From NCBI GenBank assembly GCA_945865815.1, contig CAMBFR010000025.1, positions 1-39,152 on the forward strand: DNA of 39,152 nt, written 5' to 3'. Of the stretch, positions 24,427 to 33,254 are shown piece after piece (within the stretch, counting starts at the first letter, position 1; each line of letters starts with the position of its first letter). Origin of the DNA: Candidatus Sulfopaludibacter sp. SbA3 (GTDB lineage Bacteria; Acidobacteriota; Terriglobia; 20CM-2-55-15). The notes under the pieces are model-generated. The model saw only the letters and a list, made by a program, of their open reading frames with translations, was not told where the DNA came from and searched no databases. A program made the position numbers and the translations under genes.

Positions 24427-25767
24427 GTGCAGGACGGCAAGAACATCGCGTATCAACCGACCGATGGGCTCTCCTACGATCCTTCCGAAGACAAGTACTG
24501 GGATCCGGACGCGCTGGACAAGGAAGTCCGGCGGACGTTCGAGATCTGCCACGGTTGCAGGCTCTGCTTCAAGTACTGCGACAGTTTTCCTAATCTTTTT
24601 TCCCTCATCGACAACAAGCACGACGGCGATGTTCGACAGATCACCGCTGCCGGCACGGCCAGCGTCATGGACGCCTGCTTCCAGTGCAAGCTGTGCGAAG
24701 TTCAATGCCCGTATACCGAGCGCGATGGCCATGAGTTCAAACTGGATTTCCCAAAACTCGTGCATCGTTACAACGCTCAACGAACGCGGCGCAAGGGTCT
24801 AAGCCTGCGCGACCGCGTTCTTGGCAACCCCGACCTTGCCGGCTTGCTGGCGCGCGCCAGCCTCGGTATCGCAAACCTGGCCAATCGCGTCCGGCTGAAT
24901 CGGATCTTCCTCGAAAAATTACTCGGTATCCATCGTGACAAATTGCTGCCCGATTTTGCAGCAACGACATTCGAGCGGTGGGCCGGACGCGCCGGCAAAA
25001 TTAATCCCAAAGCCGGCGGTGAAGTCGTCCTGTTTCAAACCTGCTACGTGCAGAACAACGAGCCTCAAATTGGGCGCGACACGGTGGAGGTGCTGGAACG
25101 CAACGGCGTGGACGTGCGCTGCGCCAGCGGCTTGCAGTGCTGCGGCATGCCGGCCTGGGAACACGGGGACCTGGAATCGCTGCGGCGGCAGGCCCGTGCG
25201 AACCTGCAGATCCTGATGCCATTCGTCGAAAGAGGCGCAAAAGTCATCGCAATCAACCCCACCTGCTCGATGATGATGCGAAGAGAGCATCCGGCTCTGG
25301 TCGCCCCCGAAGACCGCGCCGCTGCGGAAAAACTGGCAGCCGCCGTTATGGACCCGAGCGAATTCTTGTGGTCGATTCGCAACGAACCCCGCTTCAATAC
25401 GCAGTTTCGCAGCACGCCGGGAGAGAAAGTGGCGTACCACGCTCCGTGTCATCTGCGCGCGCAGGCTGTCGGCTTCAAAGGACGAGACCTGCTCCGGAAG
25501 ATTCCGGGCGTTTCACCTTCAACCGTGATGGAGTGCTGCGGACATGACGGAACGTATGCCATGACGACGGAAGGATTCGAGCCTTCCGCGCGCATCGGAA
25601 AGAAAGCCTTCGAGGGAATGAAGGAAGGCGAATCCGAAATCTGGTCGACCGATTGCCCTCTTGCCGCCCTGCAATTTGAGCAGCACGCCGGCGTAAAGCC
25701 CATGCACCCCATGACAATCCTGGCCCGCGCATACCGCGAGGACGGGTTCAAGGATTTCAAAAAATGA
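24427..25767 (+). CDS. Heterodisulfide-reductase-like Fe-S oxidoreductase
   Basis: The 446-residue protein starts at a GTG with AGGAG upstream. An N-terminal 2x[4Fe-4S] ferredoxin module has Cys41/44/47/51 ([11 protein letters not shown]) and Cys84/87/90/94 ([11 protein letters not shown]). Two CCG-type domains follow ([13 protein letters not shown], and APCHLRAQ with [11 protein letters not shown]). This resembles the C subunit of anaerobic glycerol-3-phosphate dehydrogenase and HdrD. With rubrerythrin before it and DUF3501 after it (overlap ATGA), it most likely delivers electrons to the diiron protein. The electron source is not evident. Confidence 0.88.
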   Translation: MQDGKNIAYQPTDGLSYDPSEDKYWDPDALDKEVRRTFEICHGCRLCFKYCDSFPNLFSLIDNKHDGDVRQITAAGTASVMDACFQCKLCEVQCPYTERDGHEFKLDFPKLVHRYNAQRTRRKGLSLRDRVLGNPDLAGLLARASLGIANLANRVRLNRIFLEKLLGIHRDKLLPDFAATTFERWAGRAGKINPKAGGEVVLFQTCYVQNNEPQIGRDTVEVLERNGVDVRCASGLQCCGMPAWEHGDLESLRRQARANLQILMPFVERGAKVIAINPTCSMMMRREHPALVAPEDRAAAEKLAAAVMDPSEFLWSIRNEPRFNTQFRSTPGEKVAYHAPCHLRAQAVGFKGRDLLRKIPGVSPSTVMECCGHDGTYAMTTEGFEPSARIGKKAFEGMKEGESEIWSTDCPLAALQFEQHAGVKPMHPMTILARAYREDGFKDFKK

Positions 25768-26321
25768 AGCGGGTGGAACGCAGCGAGATAGTGGATTACG
25801 CAACCTATGAGGACGGCCGCGAGAACTTTCGCTCAGAAGTAATGAAGACAAAGGCTCCGCGCCGCATTCATGTTGGCGACTACTTCACGCTTCTTTTCGA
25901 AAACCACACAACCGTCCGTTACCAGATCCAGGAGATGCTCCGCGCCGAGCGGATCGTCCGGGAAGCCGACATACTCCACGAAATCGAAACGTATAACGAA
26001 CTGCTCGGCGGAGAGGGCGAGCTCGGCTGCACGCTGCTGATCGAGATCGAAGATCCGGCAGTACGCAATCAGAAGTTGAAACAGTGGTGGAGTCTTCCGG
26101 AGAAACTGTACCTGCAGTTGGAGGACGGAACTCGCATTCGGGCCACATTCGATGAAAGACAGCGCGGCGATGGCCTGCTGAGTTCGGTCCAGTACCTGAA
26201 GTTCGATACCATGGGCCACGTTCCCGTTGCCGCCGGAGTGGACCTGCCCGATCTCCAGACCGAGACTCCATTGAACCGGGAACAGAGGGAGGCCCTGAGC
26301 GCCGACCTGGTAGTGGTCTAA
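25764..26321 (+). CDS. DUF3501 family protein
   Basis: This 185-residue protein matches DUF3501, a family found mainly beside rubrerythrin and GlpC/HdrD-like genes, as here. Recognisable parts are the N-terminal RVERSEIVDYATYEDGRENFR and the highly conserved HVGDYFTLLFENHTTVRYQIQEMLR segment. ILHEIETYNELLGGEGELGCTLLIEI and the C-terminal VQYLKFDTMG also fit. No signal peptide or metal motif is obvious. A role in the same peroxide-detoxifying complex is inferred from context. Its start overlaps the previous stop by 4 nt. Confidence 0.9.
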   Translation: MKRVERSEIVDYATYEDGRENFRSEVMKTKAPRRIHVGDYFTLLFENHTTVRYQIQEMLRAERIVREADILHEIETYNELLGGEGELGCTLLIEIEDPAVRNQKLKQWWSLPEKLYLQLEDGTRIRATFDERQRGDGLLSSVQYLKFDTMGHVPVAAGVDLPDLQTETPLNREQREALSADLVVV

Positions 26322-26335
26322 TTCGGGGACAGTTG
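26320..26335. repeat. Partial GAATTC-family repeat (R4)
   Basis: AATTCGGGGACAG directly follows the DUF3501 stop and matches part of the arm of the palindrome at 8357-8418. No complementary arm is present before the methyltransferase stop at 26337. It is probably a decayed copy. Confidence 0.35.
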
Positions 26336-26336
26336 T

Positions 26337-27029
26337 TCAAGGCAGCCGGCAATTCACGTAGGTCAGCCGCATGAAAAGCTTCCCGAAGATGTACTTCCAA
26401 TGGCTGGGGACGAAGAACGAGGTCCAGGGCAGGCTTATCGGAAATTGAAGTTGCCTGGTTCTCTCGATGGAGAAGCCGGTCTTCCGAACGAGTTCAAGCA
26501 CGGTCTTGCGCGTCCAGTGGTACGTGTGGGGATGATCGAAAAACATGATGGGCGTGAAAATGGCCGGGAACGTGTGGACTTCGAGCAGTAACTGCCCGCC
26601 GGGTTTGAGAACGCGCCGCATTTCGCCGAGGATCTGATCGGCATCCATCACGTGGTCGATCACGTTGATGCAGATGACCAGGTCGGCAACGCCGTCCTTC
26701 ACCGGAATGGATTCGCCTACCGCAGCGGCGTAAAAAGTGTTGCCGCCGGGCTTTGGCCGTTCATCGTACTGGCACAGCAGCGGGTCCGTGCCGAGCTTGA
26801 CGGGCGCATCCTTGAACATATACCGGACCACGCCGTGCGGGCCGCACCCGACTTCGACGATGGTGCGCGCTTTGGCCACGTCGGCCTCGCTCATGACATC
26901 GGATATAACGTTTCCCCAGTAGGACGCGAATGAATGGTTCGTATAGAACGGCAGTTTCCGCCAGTTCTGCCACCAGTCGAGTTCCGCCTGTTGAGCTTCC
27001 TGCCAGCGTTTTGTCGTTGCGTGTTCCAC
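26337..27029 (-). CDS. Class I SAM-dependent methyltransferase
   Basis: The 230-residue protein has a Methyltransf_11 core. Motif I is IVEVGCGPHGVVRYM, the acidic loop is LGTDPLLCQYDE, motif II/III is VADLVICINVIDHV and the post-motif is VLKPGGQLLLEVHT. An N-terminal helix rich in Trp and Gln (EAQQAELDWWQNW) and a C-terminal aromatic segment with SHWKYIFGKLF distinguish it. The latter suggests membrane or lipid association. Similar enzymes occur in glycolipid and polysaccharide loci, but no such genes are adjacent. The substrate is unknown. Confidence 0.85.
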   Translation of the reverse strand: MEHATTKRWQEAQQAELDWWQNWRKLPFYTNHSFASYWGNVISDVMSEADVAKARTIVEVGCGPHGVVRYMFKDAPVKLGTDPLLCQYDERPKPGGNTFYAAAVGESIPVKDGVADLVICINVIDHVMDADQILGEMRRVLKPGGQLLLEVHTFPAIFTPIMFFDHPHTYHWTRKTVLELVRKTGFSIERTRQLQFPISLPWTSFFVPSHWKYIFGKLFMRLTYVNCRLP

Positions 27030-27128
27030 AGTCGGACATCCTCGCAGAAATCAGAGGTGGCGTCCAGTGTGTGCGGGACTTCAGCCCCGTCTGAAGTTTG
27101 GACATCTTGGGGGGAATGCGCAAAAACT
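27030..27128. other. Upstream region of methyltransferase gene
   Basis: About 100 bp separate the methyltransferase start from the MITE-like repeat. It should hold the methyltransferase promoter on the minus strand; I see no clear -35/-10 pair and no ORF. Confidence 0.3.
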
Positions 27129-27341
27129 CCCCGCCTGGATTAGGAGGGGTGCCGTTCGCGTTTTTCAGCGAACGGCGGGGTGGTGTCCAATCAGTTGATG
27201 CTGCGAAGCCACACTATAGATATTCGCGCAGCGCACCGATTTGAATGAGCGCTACGCGAGCATCCATAACGTGGCTTCGCGCCATTCCGTACCACCCCGT
27301 CTGCGCCTTCGGCGCAGCCACCCCTCCTAAGACAGGAGGGG
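27129..27341. repeat. MITE-like multi-hairpin repeat, copy 2 (213 bp)
   Basis: It shares both ends with the copy at 13841-14021, and the last 57 bases are identical. It carries a perfect 9-bp stem GCCGTTCGC/GCGAACGGC near the left end and an internal perfect 10-bp stem GCGAAGCCAC/GTGGCTTCGC. The first stem is a one-mismatch version in copy 1. A segment of about 25-30 bases is extra relative to copy 1. There is no coding content. Confidence 0.85.
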
Positions 27342-27527
27342 AGTTCGGACTCCCGCTTCGATGCGAAGCGTGAAGTTGAAGACGTAGATGCCAATGTCCA
27401 AACTCCAGGCACCGCTGAAGACCCGCGCCCACAGTTCTTTCTTCCGGCCAGCCCCCGCGTTGACCCGCCTCGTCCATCAATATATAAAGGTGCTGCGAAT
27501 TCACGGCAAAGACCGGGAGGAAGTTCA
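27342..27527. other. Leader region of the secreted-protein operon
   Basis: This 186-bp segment between the MITE-like repeat and the gene at 27528 should contain the operon promoter. AATATATAAAGG around 27480-27491 is the most AT-rich part and could be a -10 region. A minus-strand frame here reads SLDIGIYVFNFTLRIEAG but has no start or family and is left uncalled. Confidence 0.35.
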
Positions 27528-28661
27528 ATGGATATGGGACGCACGATAGCACTCTCGATATCCCTGTTGCTGGCTACCGCGGCAAATGCGCAACAAAACC
27601 AGACGGGCCAGACGCCGGCGGGAATACAACCGCTGCCGGTCGACCTGTTCACGAGCAAGAACTTCTATCTCGATCGGCAGTACTGGACCGACAAGCGGTA
27701 CACCCGGTGCAATACTCCCCGGCAATTGACCGATATGTGGACCGACAACAGGGTCGGCCAATGGGGAGACTGCAATCTGGACCGGCCAGTTACCGGCATC
27801 GTCAGCCCCTACTCCTACAAAACCGCGAAGGAACACTACGACGCTTTGATGGCGGAGGCGAAAGCAGCCGGAGGCCCCACCGTTCACACACGCGCGACAA
27901 TGCCCAACTGGGATGGCCGCTATGTCCGGGGCACACCGGGCGAGCAGTGGACGTATGGCCGCAATCTTCAGGCCTCCACCGTCAAATCGCTTCTCACGCC
28001 GGAATATCAAGCCCGCATGACTCAAATGAATTACCACGAAGCGGTAAACAATTCCGCGCAGTGGATGGCCGCCTTCTGCTACCCGGAAGGACTCATGCGG
28101 TGGTGGGGCCAGTTCGCCATCGGCAATATCGAGGTCATGGTCACGCCGAACCAGGTCCAGTTCCTGGCTGGCGTAGCGGACAACTTTCTCCGCCGGGTGC
28201 TTATCGGCCGGCAGCACGTGCAGGAGGTTCCCCAATGGTTCGGTGAAACCGTTGGATTCTGGAACGGCAACACGCTCGTCGCGTGGACAGCCAACGTCCA
28301 GGGATGGACACTGTCGCATTCCATGTTTGAGTTCAGCAACTCACTGGAAGTCATTGAAGTCTTCAGGCCTGACGCCAATGGAAGAGGAATCACCGTCGAG
28401 GCCACTTTCTACGATCCGGAGGCCTTCACCCGGCCGCTGCGCCAGGTGACTCCCTGGAATTTCCAGTCGGGGCTGGACGACCCGAACGCGCGTTATACCT
28501 TCAATCAGTGCCGCGTCCAGAGCACCATTGTCAATGGCCCGGACGGCAGGCCAACGCAGCTCATCTTCACGGATGATGGTTATATTGATTACTTCGGCCG
28601 GCCATGGTCCCAGAATTGGGAGAAGCATTTCGAAGAGGGCTGGGAACGGCCCGAGAATTGA
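27528..28661 (+). CDS. Secreted protein of unknown function (family seen beside DUF6152)
   Basis: The 377-residue protein has a Sec signal peptide (about 1-22, cleavage near ANAQQ). GGGAGGAAG sits 5 nt before the ATG. I do not recognise a named family. Conspicuous features are an aromatic-rich sequence with six cysteines or fewer and the segment GETVGFWNGNTLVAWTANVQGW. NSLEVIEVFRPDANGRGITVEATFYDPEAF follows and resembles the C-terminal part of many uncharacterised acidobacterial and gammaproteobacterial secreted proteins. It should be periplasmic. A DUF6152-like gene follows after 17 nt and an amidohydrolase after that. Confidence 0.6.
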   Translation: MDMGRTIALSISLLLATAANAQQNQTGQTPAGIQPLPVDLFTSKNFYLDRQYWTDKRYTRCNTPRQLTDMWTDNRVGQWGDCNLDRPVTGIVSPYSYKTAKEHYDALMAEAKAAGGPTVHTRATMPNWDGRYVRGTPGEQWTYGRNLQASTVKSLLTPEYQARMTQMNYHEAVNNSAQWMAAFCYPEGLMRWWGQFAIGNIEVMVTPNQVQFLAGVADNFLRRVLIGRQHVQEVPQWFGETVGFWNGNTLVAWTANVQGWTLSHSMFEFSNSLEVIEVFRPDANGRGITVEATFYDPEAFTRPLRQVTPWNFQSGLDDPNARYTFNQCRVQSTIVNGPDGRPTQLIFTDDGYIDYFGRPWSQNWEKHFEEGWERPEN

Positions 28662-28678
28662 GCACTGGAGAAGGCACT

Positions 28679-29104
28679 ATGAGAATACCCACTTTGGTCC
28701 TGATCGTCGGCATGATGGCCGCGCCGGCTCTTTCCCACCACTCCTTCGCGATGTATGACCGGACGAAGACGCAAACCATGACGGGCAAGCTGACGCGATA
28801 CGTCCCGGGATCGAATCACGCCCAGCTTATCTTTGAGGTCCTGGGACCCGACGGAAAAGTGATGATCGGCGAAAATGGGAAGCCGGTTCAATGGGGAGTG
28901 GAAACCGTTTCGGCTGCCGCGCTCGCCCGCCAGGGCATTACCGTCGCGAATTTCCCGATAGGCACGGTGTTTACGGTCAGCCTCTTTCCATTGAGGGATG
29001 GCCGGCCTTTTGGAGCAATGACAGGATCGCTGATCAAGTGCGGCAACGTAATGCCCGCCGCCGGCTGTACGGAAAAGACCGGCGAAACTATCAAGGAAAA
29101 CTAA
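28679..29104 (+). CDS. DUF6152-like secreted protein
   Basis: From the ATG at 28679, preceded by GGAGAAGG, the protein has 141 residues. The signal peptide ends near PALSHHSFAMYD; the SHHSFAMYD motif just after cleavage is the hallmark I associate with DUF6152. A small beta-rich domain (TMTGKLTRYVPGSNHAQLIFEV) follows. The typical family segment here reads TNPHxW, whereas this protein has SNHAQL. Two cysteines near the C-terminus may pair. The function is unknown. It is the middle gene of a three-gene secreted set. Confidence 0.72.
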   Translation: MRIPTLVLIVGMMAAPALSHHSFAMYDRTKTQTMTGKLTRYVPGSNHAQLIFEVLGPDGKVMIGENGKPVQWGVETVSAAALARQGITVANFPIGTVFTVSLFPLRDGRPFGAMTGSLIKCGNVMPAAGCTEKTGETIKEN

Positions 29105-29108
29105 AACA

Positions 29109-30299
29109 ATGAAAAGACTTCTTACCTCTGCTCTGTTCTTCACGCTGGCTCTCGCTCAAAGTCTTGCCGCGCAGGACCTGGTGATTACCAACGCCCGGAT
29201 CATCGTTGGCAACGGCACGGTGATCAACCAGGGCTCTCTGGTCGTTCGGGCAGGACGGATTGTCTCCGCGTCTCAAGGCGCAGCCAATGCGCAGGGAGCC
29301 CGGACGATCGATGCCCGGGGCATGACGGTAATGGCGGGATTCATCGATGCCCACCGTCACGTCATTGGTGGAAACACGGAAACATGGTTCAAGGACCAGG
29401 CCGTGATCCGCATGCAGGAGTTCCTCGAAGCCGGGTACACGACGCTGATGTCGGGCGGAGGCCCGGTGCCGGGAATAATGCAACTCAAGGAGCGTATTGA
29501 GAAGGGCGAAATCAAGGGACCTCGCATCATCACGTCCGGCAGAGCCGATCCAACCGTTTTCAAGACTGCTGAACCGGCGCGCGCGGAAGTGCGCAAGCTC
29601 GCCGCAGCCGGCGTCGAAATCATCAAGGCGCGTATCGAGCCTCCCGCGGATCCCCAGGAAGTGGAAACGCTTGCAGCCGTCGTGGACGAGGCCAAAAAGT
29701 TCAATCTTCAGGTCATGGTTCACGCGACAAGTCCGAAGGCCATGCTCGCGGCGGTTCGAGCAGGCGCGCAAAAACTGGTCCATACTCCGAATTTCGGCTG
29801 GTTGACCGAGGAAGACGCGCGCGTGGTGAAGGACGCCGGAGTTGAGATGCTGTCGACAGTCGGCTTCGGCGTTCCGGTTTTTGGAGTCTTCAACCAGAAT
29901 AATGCGCCGACCTTCCGGGAAGGCAGTCCCTGGCCCACGGGCATCATCGACGGACAGGGTCGAGGGCGCGAAGCCGGAGAAAAGGTTGTGAATGCGCGAA
30001 CGCTCTGGGATTCCGGCGTAATCGTCGGTTTCGGCACCGATACCGGATATCACCCGAAGGCCGGTCTCTCCCACGAACTACGCTCACTGAACCTGATGTT
30101 CTCGCCCCAGGACCTCATCAAGCTGATGGGACCGAATACGGCGGCCTTCATCGATAAGAGCAATGACCTCGGCACGCTGGAGCCGGGCAAACTGGCCGAT
30201 ATCGTCATCCTCGACGGGAATCCGCTCGACGGCTACTGGAACCTCCTGAACGCCAAAGTGGTGATCAAAGGCGGTGAAGTCCTCGTCGACAAACGCTAG
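29109..30299 (+). CDS. Secreted amidohydrolase (imidazolonepropionase/prolidase-like)
   Basis: The 396-residue protein has a signal peptide (about 1-21, LAAQD) and an amidohydrolase domain. The first metal pair is His82 and His84 in GFIDAHRHV. The likely bridging Lys lies in [21 protein letters not shown] supplies a further His and the catalytic Asp is in [11 protein letters not shown]. The C-terminal beta-sandwich strands are [20 protein letters not shown]. Members of this secreted group hydrolyse cyclic amides or dipeptides; the substrate is unknown. AAGGA precedes the ATG, and it begins 4 nt after the previous stop. Confidence 0.88.
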   Translation: MKRLLTSALFFTLALAQSLAAQDLVITNARIIVGNGTVINQGSLVVRAGRIVSASQGAANAQGARTIDARGMTVMAGFIDAHRHVIGGNTETWFKDQAVIRMQEFLEAGYTTLMSGGGPVPGIMQLKERIEKGEIKGPRIITSGRADPTVFKTAEPARAEVRKLAAAGVEIIKARIEPPADPQEVETLAAVVDEAKKFNLQVMVHATSPKAMLAAVRAGAQKLVHTPNFGWLTEEDARVVKDAGVEMLSTVGFGVPVFGVFNQNNAPTFREGSPWPTGIIDGQGRGREAGEKVVNARTLWDSGVIVGFGTDTGYHPKAGLSHELRSLNLMFSPQDLIKLMGPNTAAFIDKSNDLGTLEPGKLADIVILDGNPLDGYWNLLNAKVVIKGGEVLVDKR

Positions 30300-30306
30300 C
30301 GATTTC

Positions 30307-30386
30307 GGGGTCCGGGAGACCGGGGGACGCACCCCCGAATTCTGTACTTCAAGAATTCGGGGGTGCGTCTCCCGATCTCCGTCCCC
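30307..30386. repeat. GAATTC palindrome with loop shared with R2 (R5)
   Basis: The inner stem is perfect over 18 bp (30326-30343 with 30352-30369). The 8-nt loop GTACTTCA is the exact reverse complement of the R2 loop. The outer arms (GGGG...GGGAGAC and its partner to 30386) pair imperfectly. It lies after the amidohydrolase stop and before typA, so it may terminate the upstream operon. Confidence 0.88.
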
Positions 30387-30420
30387 GATATTTTCCCGCC
30401 AATGGGCTATCATGGAAGAG

Positions 30421-32214
30421 ATGCCTAATACATTAATCCGCAATATCGCCATCATCGCCCACGTTGATCACGGTAAAACCACTCTCGTAGACGCCATGCT
30501 CAAGCAGAGCGGCATCTTTCGGGCAAACGAAGAAATCAGGGACCGCGTCATGGACTCGAACGATCTCGAGCGCGAACGCGGCATTACAATTCTCGCCAAG
30601 ACCACGGCCGTCCACTACCACGGCATGAAGATCAATATCGTCGACACTCCCGGCCACAGCGACTTCGGCGGCGAAGTCGAGCGCGCCCTCAGAATGGTGG
30701 ACGGCGTTCTACTGCTCGTGGATGCCAGCGAGGGCCCGCTTCCACAAACCCGATACGTGCTGATGAAAGCCCTCGAAGAAAAGCTGCCCGCGATCGTGGT
30801 TATCAACAAAATCGACCGGCCGGACGCGCGCATACAGGAAGTCGTCAACGAGATTTACGACCTGTTCATCGACCTCGACGCCACGGAAGAGCAACTCGAC
30901 TTCTCCATCGTCTATACGAATGCGAGATCCGGAGTTGCGAAAACAAACCTCGAGGACAATACCGAGGATCTCCGTGTGCTCTTCGAAGCAATTCTGAAGC
31001 ACATTCCCGAAGCGCCGGGTGATCCCGAAGCCGTCCTGCAGTTCGTGGTCGCCAATCTCGACTACAGCGACTATCTCGGACGGCTGGCGATCGGCCGCGT
31101 TTTCAATGGAACGCTGCGTTTCGGCGACGAAGTCGGAATTCTCAAGCTCGATGGCTCGATCCAGAAGACGAAGATCACGAAGCTGTTTTCTTTTGAAGGG
31201 CTCAAACGCGTCGACGAAACGGTTGGCCAGGTCGGAGACATCCTCGCGATAGCAGGCCTGGAAGGAATCAATATCGGCGAGAGCGTTACGGATCCCGATC
31301 GGCCGTGCGCGGCCACGCGGATTCACATCGACGAACCGACGATCGCGATGATGTTCACGATCAACACGTCTCCATTCGTCGGCAAAGAAGGCACTCACGT
31401 CACTTCGCGCAAGCTTCGCGAGCGTCTCAACAAGGAACTGCTCACTAACGTTTCTATTCGAGTGGAGGAAGCGGGAGGGCCGGAAGCCCACCGCGTGATG
31501 GGCCGGGGAGAGCTTCAGCTTGCCATCCTCATTGAGACGATGCGGCGCGAAGGATTCGAACTGATGGTCGGCAAACCCGAGATCTTGACCAAAACGGTCA
31601 ACGGCCAGGTGCTCGAGCCCGTCGAGCTTTTCGTCATCGACTTCCCGGATGCGTACATGGGCGTCGTCATCGAGAAACTCAGCAGCCGAAAAGGCAAGAT
31701 GATCAAAATGATCAACCACGGATCCGGACGCGTGCGGCTGGAGTTTCATGTCCCGACCCGTGGGCTCATCGGATTACGCAGCCAGATCCTGACGGACACG
31801 CGCGGTACCGCAATCATGAATACCCTGTTTCACGCCTACGTTCCTTGGATGGGCGATATCCCGACACGCCCGACAGGAGTCCTCGTGGCCGACCGCTCAG
31901 GCCGGGCCACGCCCTTTGCGATGTGGAATCTGCAGGAGCGCGGCGAGATCTTCATCAGCCCCGGAGTCGAGGTTTACGAGGGTATGATCATCGGCGAGAA
32001 TGCCCGCGCCGCGGACCTCAACGTCAACATCGTGAAAGAGAAAAAATTGACGAATATGCGCTCTTCCACCGCGGACGAAGCCATCCGCCTGGTCTCGCCC
32101 CGGCTTCTCAACCTCGAGCAGGCCATCGAGTTCATTCGCGACGACGAATGGGTGGAAATAACGCCGCTTTCGATTCGCATGCGAAAGAAAGTCCTGGCCG
32201 CAAATCAACGCTAG
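30421..32214 (+). CDS. typA: Ribosome-associated GTPase TypA/BipA
   Basis: From the ATG at 30421 the protein has 597 residues, normal for TypA. The family N-terminus ([22 protein letters not shown]) begins there. An ATG 9 nt upstream is also possible, and neither has a good ribosome-binding site. The G1 motif [16 protein letters not shown] (G2), [12 protein letters not shown] (G3) and NKIDRPDA (G4) mark a translational GTPase. The C-terminal domain has [17 protein letters not shown] and [17 protein letters not shown], typical of BipA. It acts on the ribosome in 50S assembly and stress growth. The metallopeptidase gene starts 5 nt after its stop. Confidence 0.96.
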   Translation: MPNTLIRNIAIIAHVDHGKTTLVDAMLKQSGIFRANEEIRDRVMDSNDLERERGITILAKTTAVHYHGMKINIVDTPGHSDFGGEVERALRMVDGVLLLVDASEGPLPQTRYVLMKALEEKLPAIVVINKIDRPDARIQEVVNEIYDLFIDLDATEEQLDFSIVYTNARSGVAKTNLEDNTEDLRVLFEAILKHIPEAPGDPEAVLQFVVANLDYSDYLGRLAIGRVFNGTLRFGDEVGILKLDGSIQKTKITKLFSFEGLKRVDETVGQVGDILAIAGLEGINIGESVTDPDRPCAATRIHIDEPTIAMMFTINTSPFVGKEGTHVTSRKLRERLNKELLTNVSIRVEEAGGPEAHRVMGRGELQLAILIETMRREGFELMVGKPEILTKTVNGQVLEPVELFVIDFPDAYMGVVIEKLSSRKGKMIKMINHGSGRVRLEFHVPTRGLIGLRSQILTDTRGTAIMNTLFHAYVPWMGDIPTRPTGVLVADRSGRATPFAMWNLQERGEIFISPGVEVYEGMIIGENARAADLNVNIVKEKKLTNMRSSTADEAIRLVSPRLLNLEQAIEFIRDDEWVEITPLSIRMRKKVLAANQR

Positions 32215-32219
32215 CGTGC

Positions 32220-33254
32220 ATGACTCGTAAATCCAGAAGCCGGATCCGGCGGTGGACCCAGCTCCGCGACGATGAACTCCTGAGTCTGCGGCTGGGCGAC
32301 CTGCCCCTTCGTATCGCCGGCGCCACTCTCGAGCGGCGAATAAAAAAGCTCTACCAGGAACTGGAAGACCGCGGCCTTCGCTTCAGGCCTCATGTATGGC
32401 TGTCTTCGGAGTGGTTCACGCCCGACGGCATTCCCGGCTTCGCAATTCCCTTCTATCTGGCGCACCCGCGCCTCATAAAGATCGAACGCAAGCAGATGCT
32501 CGAGGTCGAAGGCGGCGCCGAAGACGAATGCATGCGGATTCTCCGGCATGAGGCCGGACACGCCATCAGCAACGCGTTTCGGCTGCACTTCAGAAAGCGA
32601 TGGCGCGAGCTGTTCGGCCTGTTCAGCACGCCCTATCCCGAATCGTACGCTCCCAAACCCGACAGCCGCCACTTTGTGCTGAACCTGAGCGCCTGGTACG
32701 CGCAGGCGCATCCCGCGGAAGATTTTGCGGAAACGTTCGCCGTATGGCTGAAGCCCGGATCCAAATGGGCTGCGGCCTACAACGGCTGGCCGGCCCTGGA
32801 AAAGATCGAGTACGTCGATGAAGTGATGAAGAAACTCGCCGGACGGACTCCTCCGAATAGAGTGAAGAAAACGGTGGAGCCTCTTTCCAGCCTGGACCTG
32901 ACGCTGCGTCAGCACTACCGAAGGAAGCGGGCCAACTATTCCATCAACTGGCCGGCGTTTTACGATTCGCACCTCCGGCGCATCTTCTCCGCCAACCCCC
33001 GGCACGCCGGACGGCGTTCGGCAGCCCAGTTCCTGAGGCGCCTGCGGCCCGAACTCCGGAATCTGGTAGCGGAAGTCACGGGCATTCATCACTACACGAT
33101 CGATCATGTCCTGAGGTATATCATCGTCCGCAGCCGGCGGCTCCGGCTCTGCCTGGACACCTCCGAGCAGCTCGCACGGCAGAAGGTGCTGGTCATGCTG
33201 ACTGCTCACACAATGAATGTCGTGCACTCCGGATATCACCGGATCGCGTTATGA
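32220..33254 (+). CDS. Putative zinc metallopeptidase (HEAGH type)
   Basis: The 344-residue protein has a gluzincin-like active site. His110, Glu111 and His114 lie in LRHEAGHAI, and a downstream Glu in HPAEDFAETFAVWL supplies the likely third ligand. No signal peptide is visible, and the N- and C-terminal regions are strongly basic. The family is a putative zinc-binding metallopeptidase that occurs beside ATP-grasp genes. Here the next gene overlaps by 4 nt (ATGA) and is exactly such a partner. Substrates are unknown; maturation of a peptide or a peptidoglycan-related product is one possibility. The start is set by the ATG 5 nt after typA. Confidence 0.8.
   Translation: MTRKSRSRIRRWTQLRDDELLSLRLGDLPLRIAGATLERRIKKLYQELEDRGLRFRPHVWLSSEWFTPDGIPGFAIPFYLAHPRLIKIERKQMLEVEGGAEDECMRILRHEAGHAISNAFRLHFRKRWRELFGLFSTPYPESYAPKPDSRHFVLNLSAWYAQAHPAEDFAETFAVWLKPGSKWAAAYNGWPALEKIEYVDEVMKKLAGRTPPNRVKKTVEPLSSLDLTLRQHYRRKRANYSINWPAFYDSHLRRIFSANPRHAGRRSAAQFLRRLRPELRNLVAEVTGIHHYTIDHVLRYIIVRSRRLRLCLDTSEQLARQKVLVMLTAHTMNVVHSGYHRIAL

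Noticed and set aside
27214-27552. 112-codon minus-strand ORF across the MITE-like repeat
   Set aside because: Most of it is translated repeat sequence and it overlaps the start of the secreted-protein gene; no family or ribosome-binding site.
30709-31749. 346-codon minus-strand ORF opposite typA
   Set aside because: Antisense shadow of a strongly conserved GTPase gene; no ribosome-binding site or domain.
31845-32219. N-terminal extension of the metallopeptidase into typA
   Set aside because: The extension overlaps typA in another frame; the protein-like sequence begins at the ATG at 32220, 5 nt after the typA stop.
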